Source of the DNA: Enterovibrio norvegicus FF-33
GTDB lineage: Bacteria > Pseudomonadota > Gammaproteobacteria > Enterobacterales > Vibrionaceae
Assembly (NCBI RefSeq): GCF_000286835.2
Contig: NZ_AJYD02000038.1
Span: 1,406,033 to 1,470,032 of the forward strand
DNA length: 64,000 nt
Direction of reading: 5' to 3'
Shown here: in pieces, positions 1 through 8,722 of the stretch
Layout of the letters: each line of letters starts with the position of its first letter
How positions within the stretch are numbered: position 1 is the stretch's first letter
Notes under the pieces: generated by a model
The model's database searches: none
Seen by the model: only the letters and a program-made list of their open reading frames with translations
Told to the model about the DNA's origin: nothing
Made by a program: the position numbers and the translations under genes

Positions 1-11
1 TGTTTAGTTTT

Positions 12-785
12 TTGAAACCGCCGTTCAATCCCAAGGTAAATGTGAAAAACAACATGCTGCTGTATGTCGAAGGTGTGTCGGTGTCATTTGACGGATTCAA
101 GGCAATTAACGATTTGAATCTTTATATCAAAGAGGGCGAACTGCGCTGTGTGATTGGGCCTAATGGTGCCGGTAAAACCACCATGATGGACATCATTACA
201 GGGAAAACCAAACCCGATCAAGGTGAGGTGTGGTTGGGGCAGCAACTTAACCTACTCAAGATGGATGAAGCCCAGATCGCGAATGCAGGCATTGGAAGAA
301 AGTTTCAAAAACCGACCGTGTTTGAGGCGCTTACCGTATGGGAAAATCTGGAACTAGCAATGGCGGGTGATAAAGGCACTTGGCACTTGTTTCGCGCAGT
401 GCTTTCGAGTGATCAGAAATGCGACATCATGCAGGTGCTGGAGCTTATAGGCTTAGACACGCACTACAAAATGCAAGCAGGCAAGCTGTCTCATGGGCAA
501 AAGCAATGGCTAGAAATCGGCATGTTATTGATGCAGAAACCGCGATTGCTGCTGGTGGATGAACCTGTGGCGGGCATGACGCACCAAGAGATGGACAGAA
601 CCGCTGAGTTACTGCTGTCGCTGGCGGGTAGTCATTCGATCATGGTCGTGGAACACGACATGGATTTTGTGCGGAGCATTGCCTCTAAGGTGACAGTGCT
701 TCACCAAGGACACGTGCTAGCAGAGGGCAAGATGAAAGACATTCAAGATGACCCGCGGGTGCGCGAAGTGTATCTGGGTCAATAG
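12..785 (+). CDS. urtD: Urea ABC transporter, ATP-binding subunit UrtD
   Basis: ATPase of the high-affinity urea importer UrtABCDE, acting at the inner face of the cytoplasmic membrane. Visible motifs are Walker A GPNGAGKTT near residue 50, the signature LSHGQKQWLEIG (H in place of the usual G after LS) and Walker B LLLVDEPVAGM, followed by the switch His in VEHDMDFV. The LivG-like layout and the UrtE partner downstream, plus the urease operon, identify the substrate as urea rather than branched-chain amino acids. The start is uncertain: TTG at 12 opens a frame that has no upstream stop inside the window, so the gene may begin before base 1; ATG at 54 is an internal alternative. Confidence 0.93.
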   Translation: MKPPFNPKVNVKNNMLLYVEGVSVSFDGFKAINDLNLYIKEGELRCVIGPNGAGKTTMMDIITGKTKPDQGEVWLGQQLNLLKMDEAQIANAGIGRKFQKPTVFEALTVWENLELAMAGDKGTWHLFRAVLSSDQKCDIMQVLELIGLDTHYKMQAGKLSHGQKQWLEIGMLLMQKPRLLLVDEPVAGMTHQEMDRTAELLLSLAGSHSIMVVEHDMDFVRSIASKVTVLHQGHVLAEGKMKDIQDDPRVREVYLGQ

Positions 786-866
786 TGTCTGTTTGGGGCA
801 AAAGATTATGCCTGCACAGGGCAATAGTTGGCTGTGTGCAGCGAGAACAAAAAGAAAGGTAACGTC

Positions 867-1562
867 ATGCTGAGTGTGAATGGATTGAATCAGCGATACG
901 GTGAAAGCCAAACGCTTTGGGATTTGTCTCTGAATGCGCCAAAAGGAAAGTGCACTGTGGTGATGGGGCGAAATGGTGTCGGGAAAACCACCTTACTGCA
1001 GAGCATCATGGGATTGCTAACCGTCGATAACGGCGACATTTTGCTGGAAGGCGAGAATCTAGTGGGTCATCGCGCGGAAACGCGTCCGCGATTAGGCGTG
1101 GGCTATGTGCCCCAAGGGCGACAAATATTTCCGCGACTCACTGTTGAGGAAAACTTAGAAATTGGCTTACCGATACGCCCGAAAAACGACAGGAAAATTC
1201 CTGCGTTTATTTATGAATTGTTTCCTGTTCTTGCGGAAATGAAAAAGCGTTTTGGCGGTGATTTATCGGGTGGACAACAACAGCAACTCGCGATTGCTCG
1301 CGCACTGGTGATTGACCCAAAACTCCTCTTACTGGATGAGCCTACGGAAGGAATTCAGCCCAACATTGTTCAGGAGATTGGCGACATCATTGTCAACCTT
1401 AACCAAGAGATGGGACTCACGGTCATTCTGGTTGAGCAAAAGCTCCCGTTTGCCCGCAGAGTCGGCGACAGGTTCTGTCTGCTCGATCGCGGTCGAGATG
1501 TCGCCAGTGGTGAAATGAACGATCTGTCAGATGATCTGATCCGTCAGTACTTGACGGTGTAA
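867..1562 (+). CDS. urtE: Urea ABC transporter, ATP-binding subunit UrtE
   Basis: Second ATPase of the urea importer (LivF-like, 231 aa). Walker A is GRNGVGKTT, the signature is LSGGQQQQLAIARAL and Walker B is LLLLDEPTEGIQPN; the GIQPNIV extension after Walker B is typical of the UrtE/LivF group. An in-frame TTG lies at 828, but ATG 867 follows a good ribosome-binding site (AAAGAAAGG) and gives the usual N-terminus beginning with the nucleotide-binding fold, so it is preferred. The stop is only 10 bases from ureD, which argues that transporter and urease are co-transcribed. Confidence 0.95.
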   Translation: MLSVNGLNQRYGESQTLWDLSLNAPKGKCTVVMGRNGVGKTTLLQSIMGLLTVDNGDILLEGENLVGHRAETRPRLGVGYVPQGRQIFPRLTVEENLEIGLPIRPKNDRKIPAFIYELFPVLAEMKKRFGGDLSGGQQQQLAIARALVIDPKLLLLDEPTEGIQPNIVQEIGDIIVNLNQEMGLTVILVEQKLPFARRVGDRFCLLDRGRDVASGEMNDLSDDLIRQYLTV

Positions 1563-1572
1563 AGGAGAGCAA

Positions 1573-2478
1573 ATGGCGCAGACCGTGATTGATTGGCCTG
1601 TTGATCCTGTGAATCGTGATATGGCTTCCCGTTGCTGGGAAGCTGAGCTTCGTCTAGGTTTTGTCACTCGAGGTGATAAAACGGTTCTCAAAGATCGCAC
1701 CCATAAAGGCCCTTTGGCTGTACAGAGATCTTTGTATCCTGAAGGCGGGGTCTGTCATACACATCTGTTACACCCACCGGGTGGGGTGGTGGGCGGTGAT
1801 TCATTGGATGTCACCGTCGGTCTAGCTAATGGCGCGCAAGCACTAATAACTGCGCCAGGCGCAACGCGATTCTATCGTTCGGATGGACGAGTGGGTTCGT
1901 TAAAGCAAACCCTGACTGTCGATCAACATGCTCGCCTTGAATGGCTTCCCCTTGAAAATATCGCGTTTCCTAACGCCCGAGTTTTCACCCGCACCCACAT
2001 TTCTCTCACTGCGCAATCTCAGTTCATTGGCTGGGATGTGTGGACGCTCGGTCAGCCGGCTACTCACACACCGTTTGAAAATGGCGTCATTGATGGCATG
2101 ACCACCGTCACGGTGGATGATCGTCTGATCCTATGCGAACGCTTGCGAGTTAACCCTGAACAATCACGCTTCCCCGCCGCGGGTCTGCGATCTCTTCCTG
2201 TTTGCGGCACGCTTATCGCTCATGGTGATGCAGAAATCTTAGCGGCATTGCTCAAACAGTGGTGGGGCGAGCATAAACAGCAAGGGATAACGAGAGCCGA
2301 GCTTTCGCAAGTGGCAGAAATTGAACTCGGTATTACTCAGATAGATGGCGTATTGATCGTTCGTGCGTTGGGACAAAAAACCGATGCGCTTTTTCAGATC
2401 TTTGCCTTGTGCTGGCAGCAGATTCGTCAGCACTGGACTGGCGAGATGCCAGATATTCCGCGTATTTGGCGGACATAG
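1573..2478 (+). CDS. ureD: Urease accessory protein UreD
   Basis: Scaffold chaperone (301 aa) that binds apo-urease and, with UreF and UreG, forms the complex delivering nickel to the active site. The family motifs HPPGGVVGGD and PGATRFYRS are clear in the first third, as is LEWLPLENIAFP. An AAGGAG site lies just before ATG 1573. It is the first gene of the ureDABCEFG block, directly after urtE, the order usual for marine bacteria that couple urea uptake to hydrolysis. Cytoplasmic. Confidence 0.96.
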   Translation: MAQTVIDWPVDPVNRDMASRCWEAELRLGFVTRGDKTVLKDRTHKGPLAVQRSLYPEGGVCHTHLLHPPGGVVGGDSLDVTVGLANGAQALITAPGATRFYRSDGRVGSLKQTLTVDQHARLEWLPLENIAFPNARVFTRTHISLTAQSQFIGWDVWTLGQPATHTPFENGVIDGMTTVTVDDRLILCERLRVNPEQSRFPAAGLRSLPVCGTLIAHGDAEILAALLKQWWGEHKQQGITRAELSQVAEIELGITQIDGVLIVRALGQKTDALFQIFALCWQQIRQHWTGEMPDIPRIWRT

Positions 2479-2584
2479 AGCCTTTGCTGGCATAAGAACG
2501 TGAGCGGGAATAAGAATGCAGGCTTTCAAAGCAGCAACAAGGACGTGACCTGATACACATTCGACATATTTAGGAGTGAGCACC

Positions 2585-2887
2585 ATGGAGTTGACACCCA
2601 GAGAGAAGGACAAGCTGTTGCTGTTCACGGCTGCGCTCGTGGCAGAGCGACGTAAAGACCGTGGCTTGAAGCTGAATTACCCCGAATCGGTTGCGCTGAT
2701 CAGCGCCGCGATAATGGAAGGAGCACGTGACGGAAGAACCGTGGCGGAATTGATGGATTTTGGCCGCACGATTTTGACCGTTGACGATGTCATGGAAGGC
2801 GTCCCCAGCATGATTCATGACGTGCAAGTCGAAGCGACCTTTCCTGACGGTACCAAATTGGTCACCGTCCATGATCCGATTGTGTGA
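2585..2887 (+). CDS. ureA: Urease gamma subunit
   Basis: Small structural subunit of urease (100 aa), part of the (alpha-beta-gamma)3 enzyme that hydrolyses urea to ammonia and carbamate. The N-terminus [11 protein letters not shown] and the segment [20 protein letters not shown] are family hallmarks, and VTVHDPI closes the protein as usual. A GTG at 2576 could add three residues, but ATG 2585 gives the canonical N-terminus and follows AGGAG at 2573-2577. About 105 bases separate it from ureD, the largest gap between the first genes of the operon. Confidence 0.97.
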   Translation: MELTPREKDKLLLFTAALVAERRKDRGLKLNYPESVALISAAIMEGARDGRTVAELMDFGRTILTVDDVMEGVPSMIHDVQVEATFPDGTKLVTVHDPIV

Positions 2888-2897
2888 GGGCAGAGAC

Positions 2898-3284
2898 ATG
2901 TCTCAAGCAGGTAATTCTTCCAGTACTACATCGTCAATAACCTCGGCATTTACACCGGGCGAAATTCGAGCGAAAGACGGTGACATTGAGATCAATGCCG
3001 GAAAAACGTTGGTCTCAATAGATGTCGCTAACATTGGTGATCGCCCCATTCAGGTAGGGTCCCATTATCACTTTTTCGAAGTGAATGACGCCTTAACGTT
3101 CGACCGAACGGCGGCACGTGGTTTTCGACTCAACATCCCATCTGGCACAGCTGTTCGCTTTGAGCCAGGGCAAAGCCGCACAGTAGAGCTGGTGGCTTAT
3201 TCAGGAAGCCGCACTGTTTATGGGTTTCAGGGCAAAGTCATGGGGCCGTTAGATGGCGCTGTAAACACGAATAAGGACGACTGA
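2898..3284 (+). CDS. ureB: Urease beta subunit
   Basis: Beta subunit of urease (128 aa). The conserved core starts at [16 protein letters not shown] and includes [11 protein letters not shown] and [24 protein letters not shown]. Compared with the roughly 101-106 aa usual for enteric UreB, the protein carries about 19 extra Ser/Thr-rich residues at the N-terminus, from ATG 2898; a shorter start would have to lie inside that tract, where no ATG is visible. The next gene ureC starts one base after the stop, so the two are probably translationally coupled. Confidence 0.95.
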   Translation: MSQAGNSSSTTSSITSAFTPGEIRAKDGDIEINAGKTLVSIDVANIGDRPIQVGSHYHFFEVNDALTFDRTAARGFRLNIPSGTAVRFEPGQSRTVELVAYSGSRTVYGFQGKVMGPLDGAVNTNKDD

Positions 3285-3285
3285 C

Positions 3286-4989
3286 ATGGCACGAATTTCG
3301 CGTAGGGCGTATGCCGAAATGTTTGGGCCAACCACCGGCGATTGCGTGCGGTTGGCGGATACCGATCTTTGGCTCGAAGTGGAAAAAGACTTCACTGTGT
3401 ACGGCGATGAAGTGAAATTTGGCGGCGGTAAAACGATTCGCGATGGCATGGGGCAAAGTCAGTGTCCGAGCGATGAAACGCCGGATCTCGTGATCACCAA
3501 TGTCGTCGTGCTTGATTACTGGGGCATTGTCAAAGCCGATGTCGCAGTAAAAGGCGGTCGCATTGCGGGTATCGGAAAAGCCGGTAATCCTGACATTCAG
3601 GACAATGTCGACATCATCATTGGTCCCGGAACAGAAGTGATCGCAGGTGAAGGCCAGATCTTAACCGCTGGTGGCGTTGATTCGCACATCCATTACATCT
3701 GCCCACAGCAGATAGAGGAAGCGCTGACCTCCGGTGTGACAACCATGATTGGCGGCGGCACCGGCCCAGCAACGGGCACGAATGCGACAACGTGCACACC
3801 CGGGCCTTGGAACATCCACCGTATGCTCGAGTCATTGGATGCCTTTCCGATGAACTTTGGCATATTGGGCAAGGGTAACGCGAGTTTACCTGACGCGTTA
3901 GAAGAGCAAATCGCGGCTGGCGCATGTGGGTTGAAACTCCATGAAGATTGGGGCTCAACACCTGCCGCTATCGATAACTGTTTAAATGTTGCTGATCTTA
4001 CGGACGTTCAAGTCGCTATTCACACAGATACGCTCAACGAGTGTGGTTTTGTGGAAGCAACCTTGGGTGCGATTGGCGATAGGGTGATACACACTTATCA
4101 CACGGAAGGCGCGGGGGGCGGTCATGCGCCAGATATCATGAAAGCAGCAGGGCTGCCAAATGTCCTGCCTTCATCGACCAACCCGACACGCCCTTATACC
4201 GTCAATACGGTAGACGAACACTTAGACATGCTGATGGTGTGTCACCACTTGTCGCCGTCCATCGCTGAAGACATTGCCTTTGCGGAATCTCGCATACGCC
4301 GTGAAACCATTGCCGCCGAAGACATGCTCCATGACATGGGCGCGTTTTCGATGATCTCGTCAGATTCTCAAGCCATGGGGCGAGTCGGTGAAGTGATTAT
4401 CCGAACTTGGCAGACCGCGCACAAAATGAAAGTACAGTTTGGCGCATTAGGCTCAGACCCTAGCCACAGCGACAATTTTCGTATTAAACGCTACGTGGCG
4501 AAATACACGATCAATCCCGCGGTTACCCATGGTATGGCCCACGAGATTGGCTCAATCGAAGTGGGTAAATTAGCCGACTTAGTACTGTGGAAACCCGCGT
4601 TCTTTGGCGTTAAACCCGCACTCGTGATCAAAGGTGGCTTGATTGTTACCGCGCCGATGGGTGACCCCAATGGATCAATTCCTACGCCACAACCTGTGCA
4701 CTATCGTCCGATGTTTGGCGCTTACGGTGCGGGGCCAGCTCAAAGCTCGCTGTTGTTCATGTCACAGATGGGCGTCGATAACGGAGTCGCCGACATGTTG
4801 CAGTTGAAAAGTGGTGTTAGTGCGGTGAAAAATTGCCGAAACATCAGCAAGAGCGACATGAAGTTGAATGACTGGCAGCCGAATATCGAGGTGGATCCTC
4901 AAACCTATGAAGTGCGTGCCGATGGCCAATTATTGGTGTGTCAGCCTGCCGATGTGCTGCCAATGGCACAACGCTATTTTCTGTTCTGA
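3286..4989 (+). CDS. ureC: Urease alpha subunit (catalytic)
   Basis: Catalytic subunit, 567 aa, of nickel urease. Every active-site residue falls at the same number as in the Klebsiella enzyme: nickel ligands His134 and His136, the carbamylated Lys217 in GLKLHEDWG, His219, His246, His272 and Asp360, and the mobile-flap residues Cys319 and His320 in MVCHHLSPS. The enzyme should therefore be active once nickel is inserted. Start ATG 3286 is one base past the ureB stop. No truncation or frameshift is visible. Confidence 0.98.
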   Translation: MARISRRAYAEMFGPTTGDCVRLADTDLWLEVEKDFTVYGDEVKFGGGKTIRDGMGQSQCPSDETPDLVITNVVVLDYWGIVKADVAVKGGRIAGIGKAGNPDIQDNVDIIIGPGTEVIAGEGQILTAGGVDSHIHYICPQQIEEALTSGVTTMIGGGTGPATGTNATTCTPGPWNIHRMLESLDAFPMNFGILGKGNASLPDALEEQIAAGACGLKLHEDWGSTPAAIDNCLNVADLTDVQVAIHTDTLNECGFVEATLGAIGDRVIHTYHTEGAGGGHAPDIMKAAGLPNVLPSSTNPTRPYTVNTVDEHLDMLMVCHHLSPSIAEDIAFAESRIRRETIAAEDMLHDMGAFSMISSDSQAMGRVGEVIIRTWQTAHKMKVQFGALGSDPSHSDNFRIKRYVAKYTINPAVTHGMAHEIGSIEVGKLADLVLWKPAFFGVKPALVIKGGLIVTAPMGDPNGSIPTPQPVHYRPMFGAYGAGPAQSSLLFMSQMGVDNGVADMLQLKSGVSAVKNCRNISKSDMKLNDWQPNIEVDPQTYEVRADGQLLVCQPADVLPMAQRYFLF

Positions 4990-5033
4990 GCAGTTTCCGG
5001 CTTTTAACAAACTGTTTATTAAAGGGAAAAGGA

Positions 5034-5489
5034 ATGATCGAATTCACACAAGTTATCAATGTTCCAGCGGATGCTGAAAGCCTGCCTACGGTGCATCTCG
5101 GCATTGATGCTCGCATCAAGAGTCGAATCAAAATCATGCTAGATGATGGTCACGAAGCGGGATTGTTTTTGCCGAGAGGCATCACGCTTCGTGACGGTGA
5201 TGTATTGGTTTCTACTGACGGTACGAAAGTACGAATCGTGGCAGCCGACGAAAAGGTGTCAACGGCGCATGCAGACAGCGCACATTTGCTGGCACGTTTG
5301 AGTTATCACCTTGGTAATCGCCATGTGCCTTTGCAGGTGGGTGATGGCTGGGTGCGCTATCAACATGATCATGTATTAGACGAAATGGTGGGATTGCTCG
5401 GCGGGAAAGTGCTTGTCGAAATGGCAGCGTTTGAACCCGAGGCTGGCGCTTATGGCGGCCAATCTTCAGGTCATCACCATCATCACTAA
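5034..5489 (+). CDS. ureE: Urease nickel metallochaperone UreE
   Basis: Nickel-binding chaperone (151 aa) that hands nickel to the UreG-containing assembly complex. The N-terminal peptide-binding part contains GLFLPRGITLRDGDVLV, and the C-terminal metal-binding part contains YHLGNRHVPLQ and the dimer His pair in HDHVLDEM. The chain ends in five consecutive histidines (GHHHHH), a short version of the His-rich tail of Klebsiella UreE. An in-frame ATG at 4938 overlaps ureC; ATG 5034, preceded by AAAGGGAAAAGG, gives the normal N-terminus and is chosen. Confidence 0.96.
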   Translation: MIEFTQVINVPADAESLPTVHLGIDARIKSRIKIMLDDGHEAGLFLPRGITLRDGDVLVSTDGTKVRIVAADEKVSTAHADSAHLLARLSYHLGNRHVPLQVGDGWVRYQHDHVLDEMVGLLGGKVLVEMAAFEPEAGAYGGQSSGHHHHH

Positions 5490-5546
5490 GTGAAAAAAAC
5501 ACGACGTTTAGCCATACGAATAACAATGGAAAAGTGGAGTAAGAAC

Positions 5547-5777
5547 ATGGAAAAGAGCACCTTATTTGCCGCCTTATTCGCGGTCTTGATTGCATCAATG
5601 GCGATGCCAGTCAATGCGCATCCACATAAAGAATCCGCCAGTGGCGATACCATCGTCAATACGGTCATGCATGATCATGCGGGTGGCGTGGATACATTGA
5701 AGGCATGTGTTGGAAAAGAGGATGAAAAAGAGACATCAGCTGATGACTGCAACGTATCGCCTGTTTCAACTCATTAG
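5547..5777 (+). CDS. Small secreted His/Cys-containing protein inside the urease operon
   Basis: A 76-residue protein not matched to a family I recognise. Residues 1-24 form a clear signal peptide (basic start, hydrophobic core, VNA cleavage box). The predicted mature 52-residue chain begins HPHKES, contains HDH, ends in His and has two cysteines about 14 residues apart, so five His and two Cys are available as metal ligands; it is otherwise acidic. A GTG at 5490 directly after ureE would add 19 basic residues, but ATG 5547 follows GGAG. The frame overlaps the start of ureF by 56 bases. Location suggests a periplasmic nickel-related role; this is inference. Confidence 0.72.
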   Translation: MEKSTLFAALFAVLIASMAMPVNAHPHKESASGDTIVNTVMHDHAGGVDTLKACVGKEDEKETSADDCNVSPVSTH

Positions 5778-6411
5778 TCCGTCCCTGCCTGTGGGTGCGT
5801 TCAGCTACTCACAGGGGCTGGAATGGGCCATTGAATGTGGCTGGGTTGCTGATGAGCAGGCATTGTCTGATTGGCTACAAAGTCTGGCGTATGACAGCTT
5901 GCAGCAACTGGAACTGCCTGTCTTGCGACGTTTGTACAAGGCGTTTGAGGCTTCTGACAAAGAGGCGATCGAGTACTGGTGCAATTGGCTTTATGCCAGT
6001 CGCGAAACGTTGGAATTGCGTCAAGAAGAGATCCAGCGCGGACGGACTATGGGAAAATTGCTGATCAGGCTCGAGTTGATCAATGAAAAGCATGAGTTAG
6101 TGCCGTCGATCACCAAAAGCCAATTGGCGGGCTTTGCGTATGCAGGGTTGAAATGGGGCATTGATGAAGACAGCCTTTGTCATGGCTATGCATGGAGTTG
6201 GCTCGAAAATACCGTTGTGGCAGGGGTGAAAATGATCCCGCTGGGGCAAACATCCGGTCAAAAAGTATTGATGGCATTAACACCGAGTTTAGAACGTGCG
6301 GTAGATGAATCAAAAACAATCAGTGATGACAACGTGGGCAGTTTTGCGATTGCGCAGGCGATAGCTTCAAGTTGTCACGAAACTCAGTATTCACGACTTT
6401 TCCGCTCATAA
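5722..6411 (+). CDS. ureF: Urease accessory protein UreF
   Basis: Nickel-insertion accessory protein (about 229 aa) that bridges UreD and UreG. The motif FQLISPSLPVGAFSYSQGLEWA is diagnostic, as are YASRETLELRQEE and the C-terminal ending with YSRLFRS. Three starts are possible: GTG 5707, ATG 5722 and ATG 5743; 5722 is chosen because a GGA-rich stretch lies about 8 bases upstream, but 5743 also gives a normal N-terminus. All of them lie inside the preceding small secreted-protein frame, suggesting translational coupling. Confidence 0.94.
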   Translation: MKKRHQLMTATYRLFQLISPSLPVGAFSYSQGLEWAIECGWVADEQALSDWLQSLAYDSLQQLELPVLRRLYKAFEASDKEAIEYWCNWLYASRETLELRQEEIQRGRTMGKLLIRLELINEKHELVPSITKSQLAGFAYAGLKWGIDEDSLCHGYAWSWLENTVVAGVKMIPLGQTSGQKVLMALTPSLERAVDESKTISDDNVGSFAIAQAIASSCHETQYSRLFRS

Positions 6412-6422
6412 GGAGATGAACA

Positions 6423-7043
6423 ATGAACGATAAACAGCCATTGCGTGTTGGTGTAGGTGGTCCTGTAGGCTCAGGCAAAACGGCGTTGCTTGAGGTACTT
6501 TGTAAAGCCATGCGTGATGATTATTCGCTAGCGGTGGTCACCAATGACATCTACACCCGTGAAGATCAGCGTATTCTGACCGAAGCGAAAGCGCTCGACG
6601 CTGACAGGATAGTGGGCGTGGAAACAGGAGGCTGCCCGCATACTGCCATTCGTGAAGATGCGTCGATGAATCTTGAAGCGGTGGAATCATTAGCGAAGTT
6701 ACACAAAAACTTGGATTTGGTGTTCATTGAGAGCGGCGGTGACAACCTGAGTGCCACATTCAGCCCAGAGCTTGCTGACCTGACCATTTATGTGATTGAT
6801 GTGGCTGAAGGCGAAAAAATCCCACGTAAAGGTGGGCCGGGCATTACGCGATCTGACCTGCTGGTGATCAATAAGATTGACCTAGCACCTTATGTTGGCG
6901 CGGATCTGGATGTGATGGATTCAGATACAAGGCGGATGCGACCCAATAAGCCGTATGTATTCACAAACCTCAAAAAGAAAATAGGGCTTCCTGAAATTAT
7001 TCATTTTCTGGAAACGGAAGGGATGTTAAACAAAGCGGGTTAA
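6423..7043 (+). CDS. ureG: Urease GTPase UreG
   Basis: SIMIBI-class GTPase (206 aa) that drives nickel delivery into urease. The P-loop GGPVGSGKT occupies residues 12-20, the nickel-binding Cys-Pro-His motif is residues 71-73 in [12 protein letters not shown], and the guanine motif is NKIDLAP. Unlike some homologues it has no His-rich N-terminal extension, which fits a separate His-tailed UreE. An AAGGAG site precedes ATG 6423. Its stop codon lies within the terminator hairpin that ends the operon. Confidence 0.97.
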   Translation: MNDKQPLRVGVGGPVGSGKTALLEVLCKAMRDDYSLAVVTNDIYTREDQRILTEAKALDADRIVGVETGGCPHTAIREDASMNLEAVESLAKLHKNLDLVFIESGGDNLSATFSPELADLTIYVIDVAEGEKIPRKGGPGITRSDLLVINKIDLAPYVGADLDVMDSDTRRMRPNKPYVFTNLKKKIGLPEIIHFLETEGMLNKAG

Positions 7044-7056
7044 TCCCGCTTTTTCT
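7032..7056 (+). terminator. Terminator of the urease operon
   Basis: Stem AAAGCGGG, loop TTAAT, stem CCCGCTTT followed by a T-rich run. The left arm includes the last codons of ureG and its stop codon lies at the loop. It ends the urt-ure transcript. Confidence 0.85.
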
Positions 7057-7073
7057 TATTTATCTTTTTCAGT

Positions 7074-7141
7074 GCCAAGCCAAGCCAAGCCAAGCCAAGC
7101 CAAGCCAAGCCAAGCCAAGCCAAGCTAAGCCAAGCCAAGCC
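7074..7141. repeat. Pentanucleotide tandem repeat (GCCAA)n
   Basis: About 13.6 copies of GCCAA in 68 bases, with a single C-to-T change in the tenth copy (near 7125). The array begins about 18 bases after the urease terminator and abuts the stop codon of the convergent TDT-family gene: the last base of the array is the first base of the inverted TAG stop. Such short tandem arrays change length by slippage. It is outside the coding frame, so length change would not switch the gene on or off, but loss of the adjoining stop would extend the protein into the repeat. Confidence 0.95.
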
Positions 7142-8091
7142 TATCGACCAAATCCATAATGGCGAATGTAGCCAATGCTTACCCAACTCACCAGCAGTGT
7201 GGCGACAGTTAGCTCAATCAAGCCTAAACGCTCTAGCCAAGACCAATGTGGGAAATCTGTTCCTAGCCACAGAGTGAGTCGTTCCATAGCAACGGCACTA
7301 ATGACAGAAGGAAAGGTTAGTGCTGCCAGCGTGGGCTGGAAGGGCTCTCTTAACAAGTCGAAGTAACATAGGTAGACAAACAATGTCATCATGATGCCGA
7401 CGCCAGCAAGCGCACCCGCCAGAACAGGGTCAGGGTTAGGAAGATTAACCAAATAGGCCGTCAATGCGAGATTGACGGGTGCAGCCATGATCGCTAACAC
7501 GGGGCGAGAGTTTCTCGGTAGACTGTCTAAAAACACAAGTCGATACAACACAAACGGAAGCATACAGAAGTAGGCACCAATGCAGATGTGCGCAAGCAGG
7601 GTTGATTCGTCACCAAAGCCCAATTTTGGTCCAGCCAATGTACTGCTGATCAACCCTACCGGATATAAAAACCAGCTTGGATAAATATTCGATTTCTCAA
7701 ACGATTTGAGCTGGTAGAAGAAGAAATAGCACATCATAAAAAGGTGCATTGCCATCGCGGGATACCAAACGAAGACAGCAGCTTTTACGCTCATCTCGCT
7801 CAGAAAATCAGCCATGAGCAGCAACGACATGGTCATTGGTGCCATTAGGCTGCCATACAGAGGATCACGAAGGTCTTGAAAGAATCGTTTTGGTTCAAGC
7901 GCGTATTTCAGCCAAACAGGGCCAATCAGTAAAATACCGATGATAGAAAGCAGCGGTCGAGAGATGGAGCCTGTGAGGGGGTGGTATAGCGACCAAGCAA
8001 CGCCCAATCCAAAGTATGCCATCGCCAATGATGCTTGAGCGGTAGGAATAAATCGAAATGGTGAATGAAAAACTGTCAATCTGGCATCCAT
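7141..8091 (-). CDS. TDT-family (TehA/SLAC1-like) membrane transporter
   Basis: A 316-residue integral membrane protein with about ten hydrophobic segments and no signal peptide. The pattern, including FRFIPTAQASLAMAYFGLGVAW at the start and PFVLYRLVF in the middle, resembles the tellurite-resistance/dicarboxylate transporter (TDT) family, trimeric anion channels or exporters of the inner membrane. Substrate cannot be told from the sequence. It is transcribed toward ureG, and the tandem repeat lies right behind its stop. No operon partner is visible. Confidence 0.75.
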   Translation of the reverse strand: MDARLTVFHSPFRFIPTAQASLAMAYFGLGVAWSLYHPLTGSISRPLLSIIGILLIGPVWLKYALEPKRFFQDLRDPLYGSLMAPMTMSLLLMADFLSEMSVKAAVFVWYPAMAMHLFMMCYFFFYQLKSFEKSNIYPSWFLYPVGLISSTLAGPKLGFGDESTLLAHICIGAYFCMLPFVLYRLVFLDSLPRNSRPVLAIMAAPVNLALTAYLVNLPNPDPVLAGALAGVGIMMTLFVYLCYFDLLREPFQPTLAALTFPSVISAVAMERLTLWLGTDFPHWSWLERLGLIELTVATLLVSWVSIGYIRHYGFGR

Positions 8092-8640
8092 GGAGTTTTG
8101 ATAGCGCGGGTGAATAGGAAGCTATTATACGCGGTCATGGTGCGCTTGCGATGGCGCATTAATATTTCTTTTTGATTTTAAATAGCTATGCGAAAACTTT
8201 GCCATTTTCATAACGACACGTGATGCCAAACCCGCATATAACATGGGCTGTAAAGCATAATGCTTGCCGATAATGAGTGACCAACCCGACAAAAAACTGT
8301 TTTCTGAAACCGGATCACATTCATGAAAATGTGACGTGGCGCGTTTGGCAAGTTTTCTTATACTCAAATTGCACCCAAACATGACTGACGAATGAGGATG
8401 AGCTCCAAGCTCGGCGAAGCCAGAAAGCAACAGACTGGCGCTGATACTGGGTTGCACAACAATTTGGAATGTTACACTGGCGTAGGAATACGCATCGTAA
8501 GTGAAAGTAGACCTTACTGTCCGATAGAACCCATGCAATGAAAAGCACGAGGTAGGAAGCTCAGCGTAGTGAGCATAGTAAGGCAAGTTTTGTTAGGTAC
8601 CACCACACAGTATTAGATTTTAAACTTTTTAGAGCTAATC
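8092..8640. other. Gene-poor stretch with possible structured RNA
   Basis: About 550 bases between divergent-side neighbours without a convincing gene. A 153-codon open frame on the minus strand (8125-8586) has no ribosome-binding site or recognisable domain and a Ser/His/Tyr-rich composition, and is judged chance. Several short inverted repeats lie between 8390 and 8600, including GAGCTCCAAGCTC and GCTCAGCGTAGTGAGC, upstream of the hairpin at 8641-8669. A plus-strand non-coding RNA is possible but no family was recognised. Confidence 0.3.
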
Positions 8641-8669
8641 AAAAAGCCACCTTAATAGGTGGCTTTTTC
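8641..8669. terminator. Bidirectional terminator
   Basis: Perfect 12-bp stem AAAAAGCCACCT / AGGTGGCTTTTT with loop TAAT. It has T-runs on both strands. On the minus strand it lies 54 bases after the stop of the S4-domain gene. Confidence 0.88.
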
Positions 8670-8722
8670 TATTGGTAAATTCTATTGGTAAATTGATGAC
8701 TGCTTACTTAATCCGATGGGCA

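Noticed and set aside
7074..7141. CRISPR array
   Set aside because: The unit is only five bases with no spacers; it is a simple tandem repeat.
8125..8586. 153-codon open frame on the minus strand
   Set aside because: No ribosome-binding site, no domain, unusual Ser/His/Tyr-rich composition, and it covers a dyad-rich stretch; treated as chance.
8580..8625. Possible integron attC end (GTTAGGT core preceded by a TAAGGCAAGTTTT stretch)
   Set aside because: Only one core site is visible; no complementary R''/L'' partner was found at a suitable distance and no integrase or cassette array is present.
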